Below are positions 12,081 through 12,191 of a stretch of 12,191 bases of DNA, piece after piece. Within the stretch, counting starts at the first letter, position 1. Each line of letters begins with the position of its first letter. The notes below the pieces were generated by a model. That model did no database searches. It was not told the DNA's origin and saw only the letters and a list, made by a program, of their open reading frames with translations. This stretch comes from Hemicentrotus pulcherrimus. Lineage: Eukaryota; Echinodermata; Echinoidea; Camarodonta; Strongylocentrotidae. The stretch lies in NCBI GenBank assembly GCA_003118195.1, contig BEXV01001267.1, positions 3,333 to 15,523 on the forward strand, in the 5' to 3' direction. A program made the position numbers and the translations under genes.

Positions 12081-12191
12081 AGTTCAGTTCAGTTCAGTTC
12101 AGTTCAGTTCAGTATTTATTTAATTCCATAGTAGAAAACAGTAATATCAAAATTACTTATACATAATTAATATTAACATCGTACAATATTG
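12081..12191 (-). mobile_element. 3' end of a minus-strand non-LTR retrotransposon with pentamer tail, off the right edge
   Basis: Read on the minus strand, the segment is AT-rich 3'-UTR-like DNA ending in AATTAAATAAATACTGAACT and continuing as a pentamer array; on the plus strand this is (AGTTC)6AGT at 12081-12113. CR1/L2-type LINEs of marine invertebrates often end in such short tandem repeats after AATAAATA-like sequence. No coding part is in the window, so an ordinary microsatellite beside AT-rich DNA cannot be excluded. Confidence 0.5.

Overview
The window is animal nuclear DNA. It is AT-rich, its coding pieces are short exons bounded by GT-AG splice sites, and the introns are full of transposable-element remains. 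The one host gene is PRPF31 (U4/U6 snRNP protein Prp31), on the minus strand. Nine internal coding exons lie between 9375 and 626. They join without a frameshift or stop into 398 codons (1194 nt), matching human PRPF31 from about residue 60 to 458. The first coding exon (N-terminus) and the last one (C-terminus) were not found. The last exon must lie left of position 1. The first should lie right of 9375, but nothing in the remaining 2.8 kb resembles it. The repeat types (tRNA-headed SINEs, CR1/Jockey-like LINE, foldback element) and the protein sequence suggest a marine invertebrate, probably a deuterostome such as an echinoderm. That taxonomic guess is inference.

Layout from left to right. 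1-350: a 60-bp tandem repeat running off the left edge. 626-3541: five PRPF31 exons encoding the Prp31 C-terminal region, the RKKRGGRR basic segment and the Nop domain. 3542-6806: a 3.3-kb intron holding a broken, 5'-truncated non-LTR retrotransposon (about 4265-6660), inserted antisense to PRPF31. 6807-8198: three exons (coiled-coil and NOSIC regions), with an antisense tRNA-derived SINE at 7744-7948 in the intron between the last two. 8199-9317: an intron holding a 701-bp terminal-inverted-repeat element (8571-9271) that itself contains a second tRNA-like segment and an internal palindrome. 9318-9375: the most 5' exon found. 9376-12191: no exon recognised. This part has a second, partial copy of the inverted-repeat element (10152-10312) that stops exactly at the single N (10313), then a CpG-rich patch with a CRE palindrome, a (CT)n tract, a worn SINE-body relic (about 11700-11785), and what looks like the pentamer-tailed 3' end of another minus-strand retroelement at the right edge.

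Exon lengths agree closely with human PRPF31. Four exons or exon groups have exactly the human lengths (84, 98, 158, and 218 = 90+128). Two adjacent pairs have the same summed length with the intron in a different place (159+118 = 107+170; 202+99 = 73+228). This supports the gene model and shows intron turnover. The human figures are recalled, not looked up.

I found no novel multi-gene system. The points most worth a second look are the repositioned PRPF31 introns, the possible assembly join at the N, and the composite inverted-repeat element.
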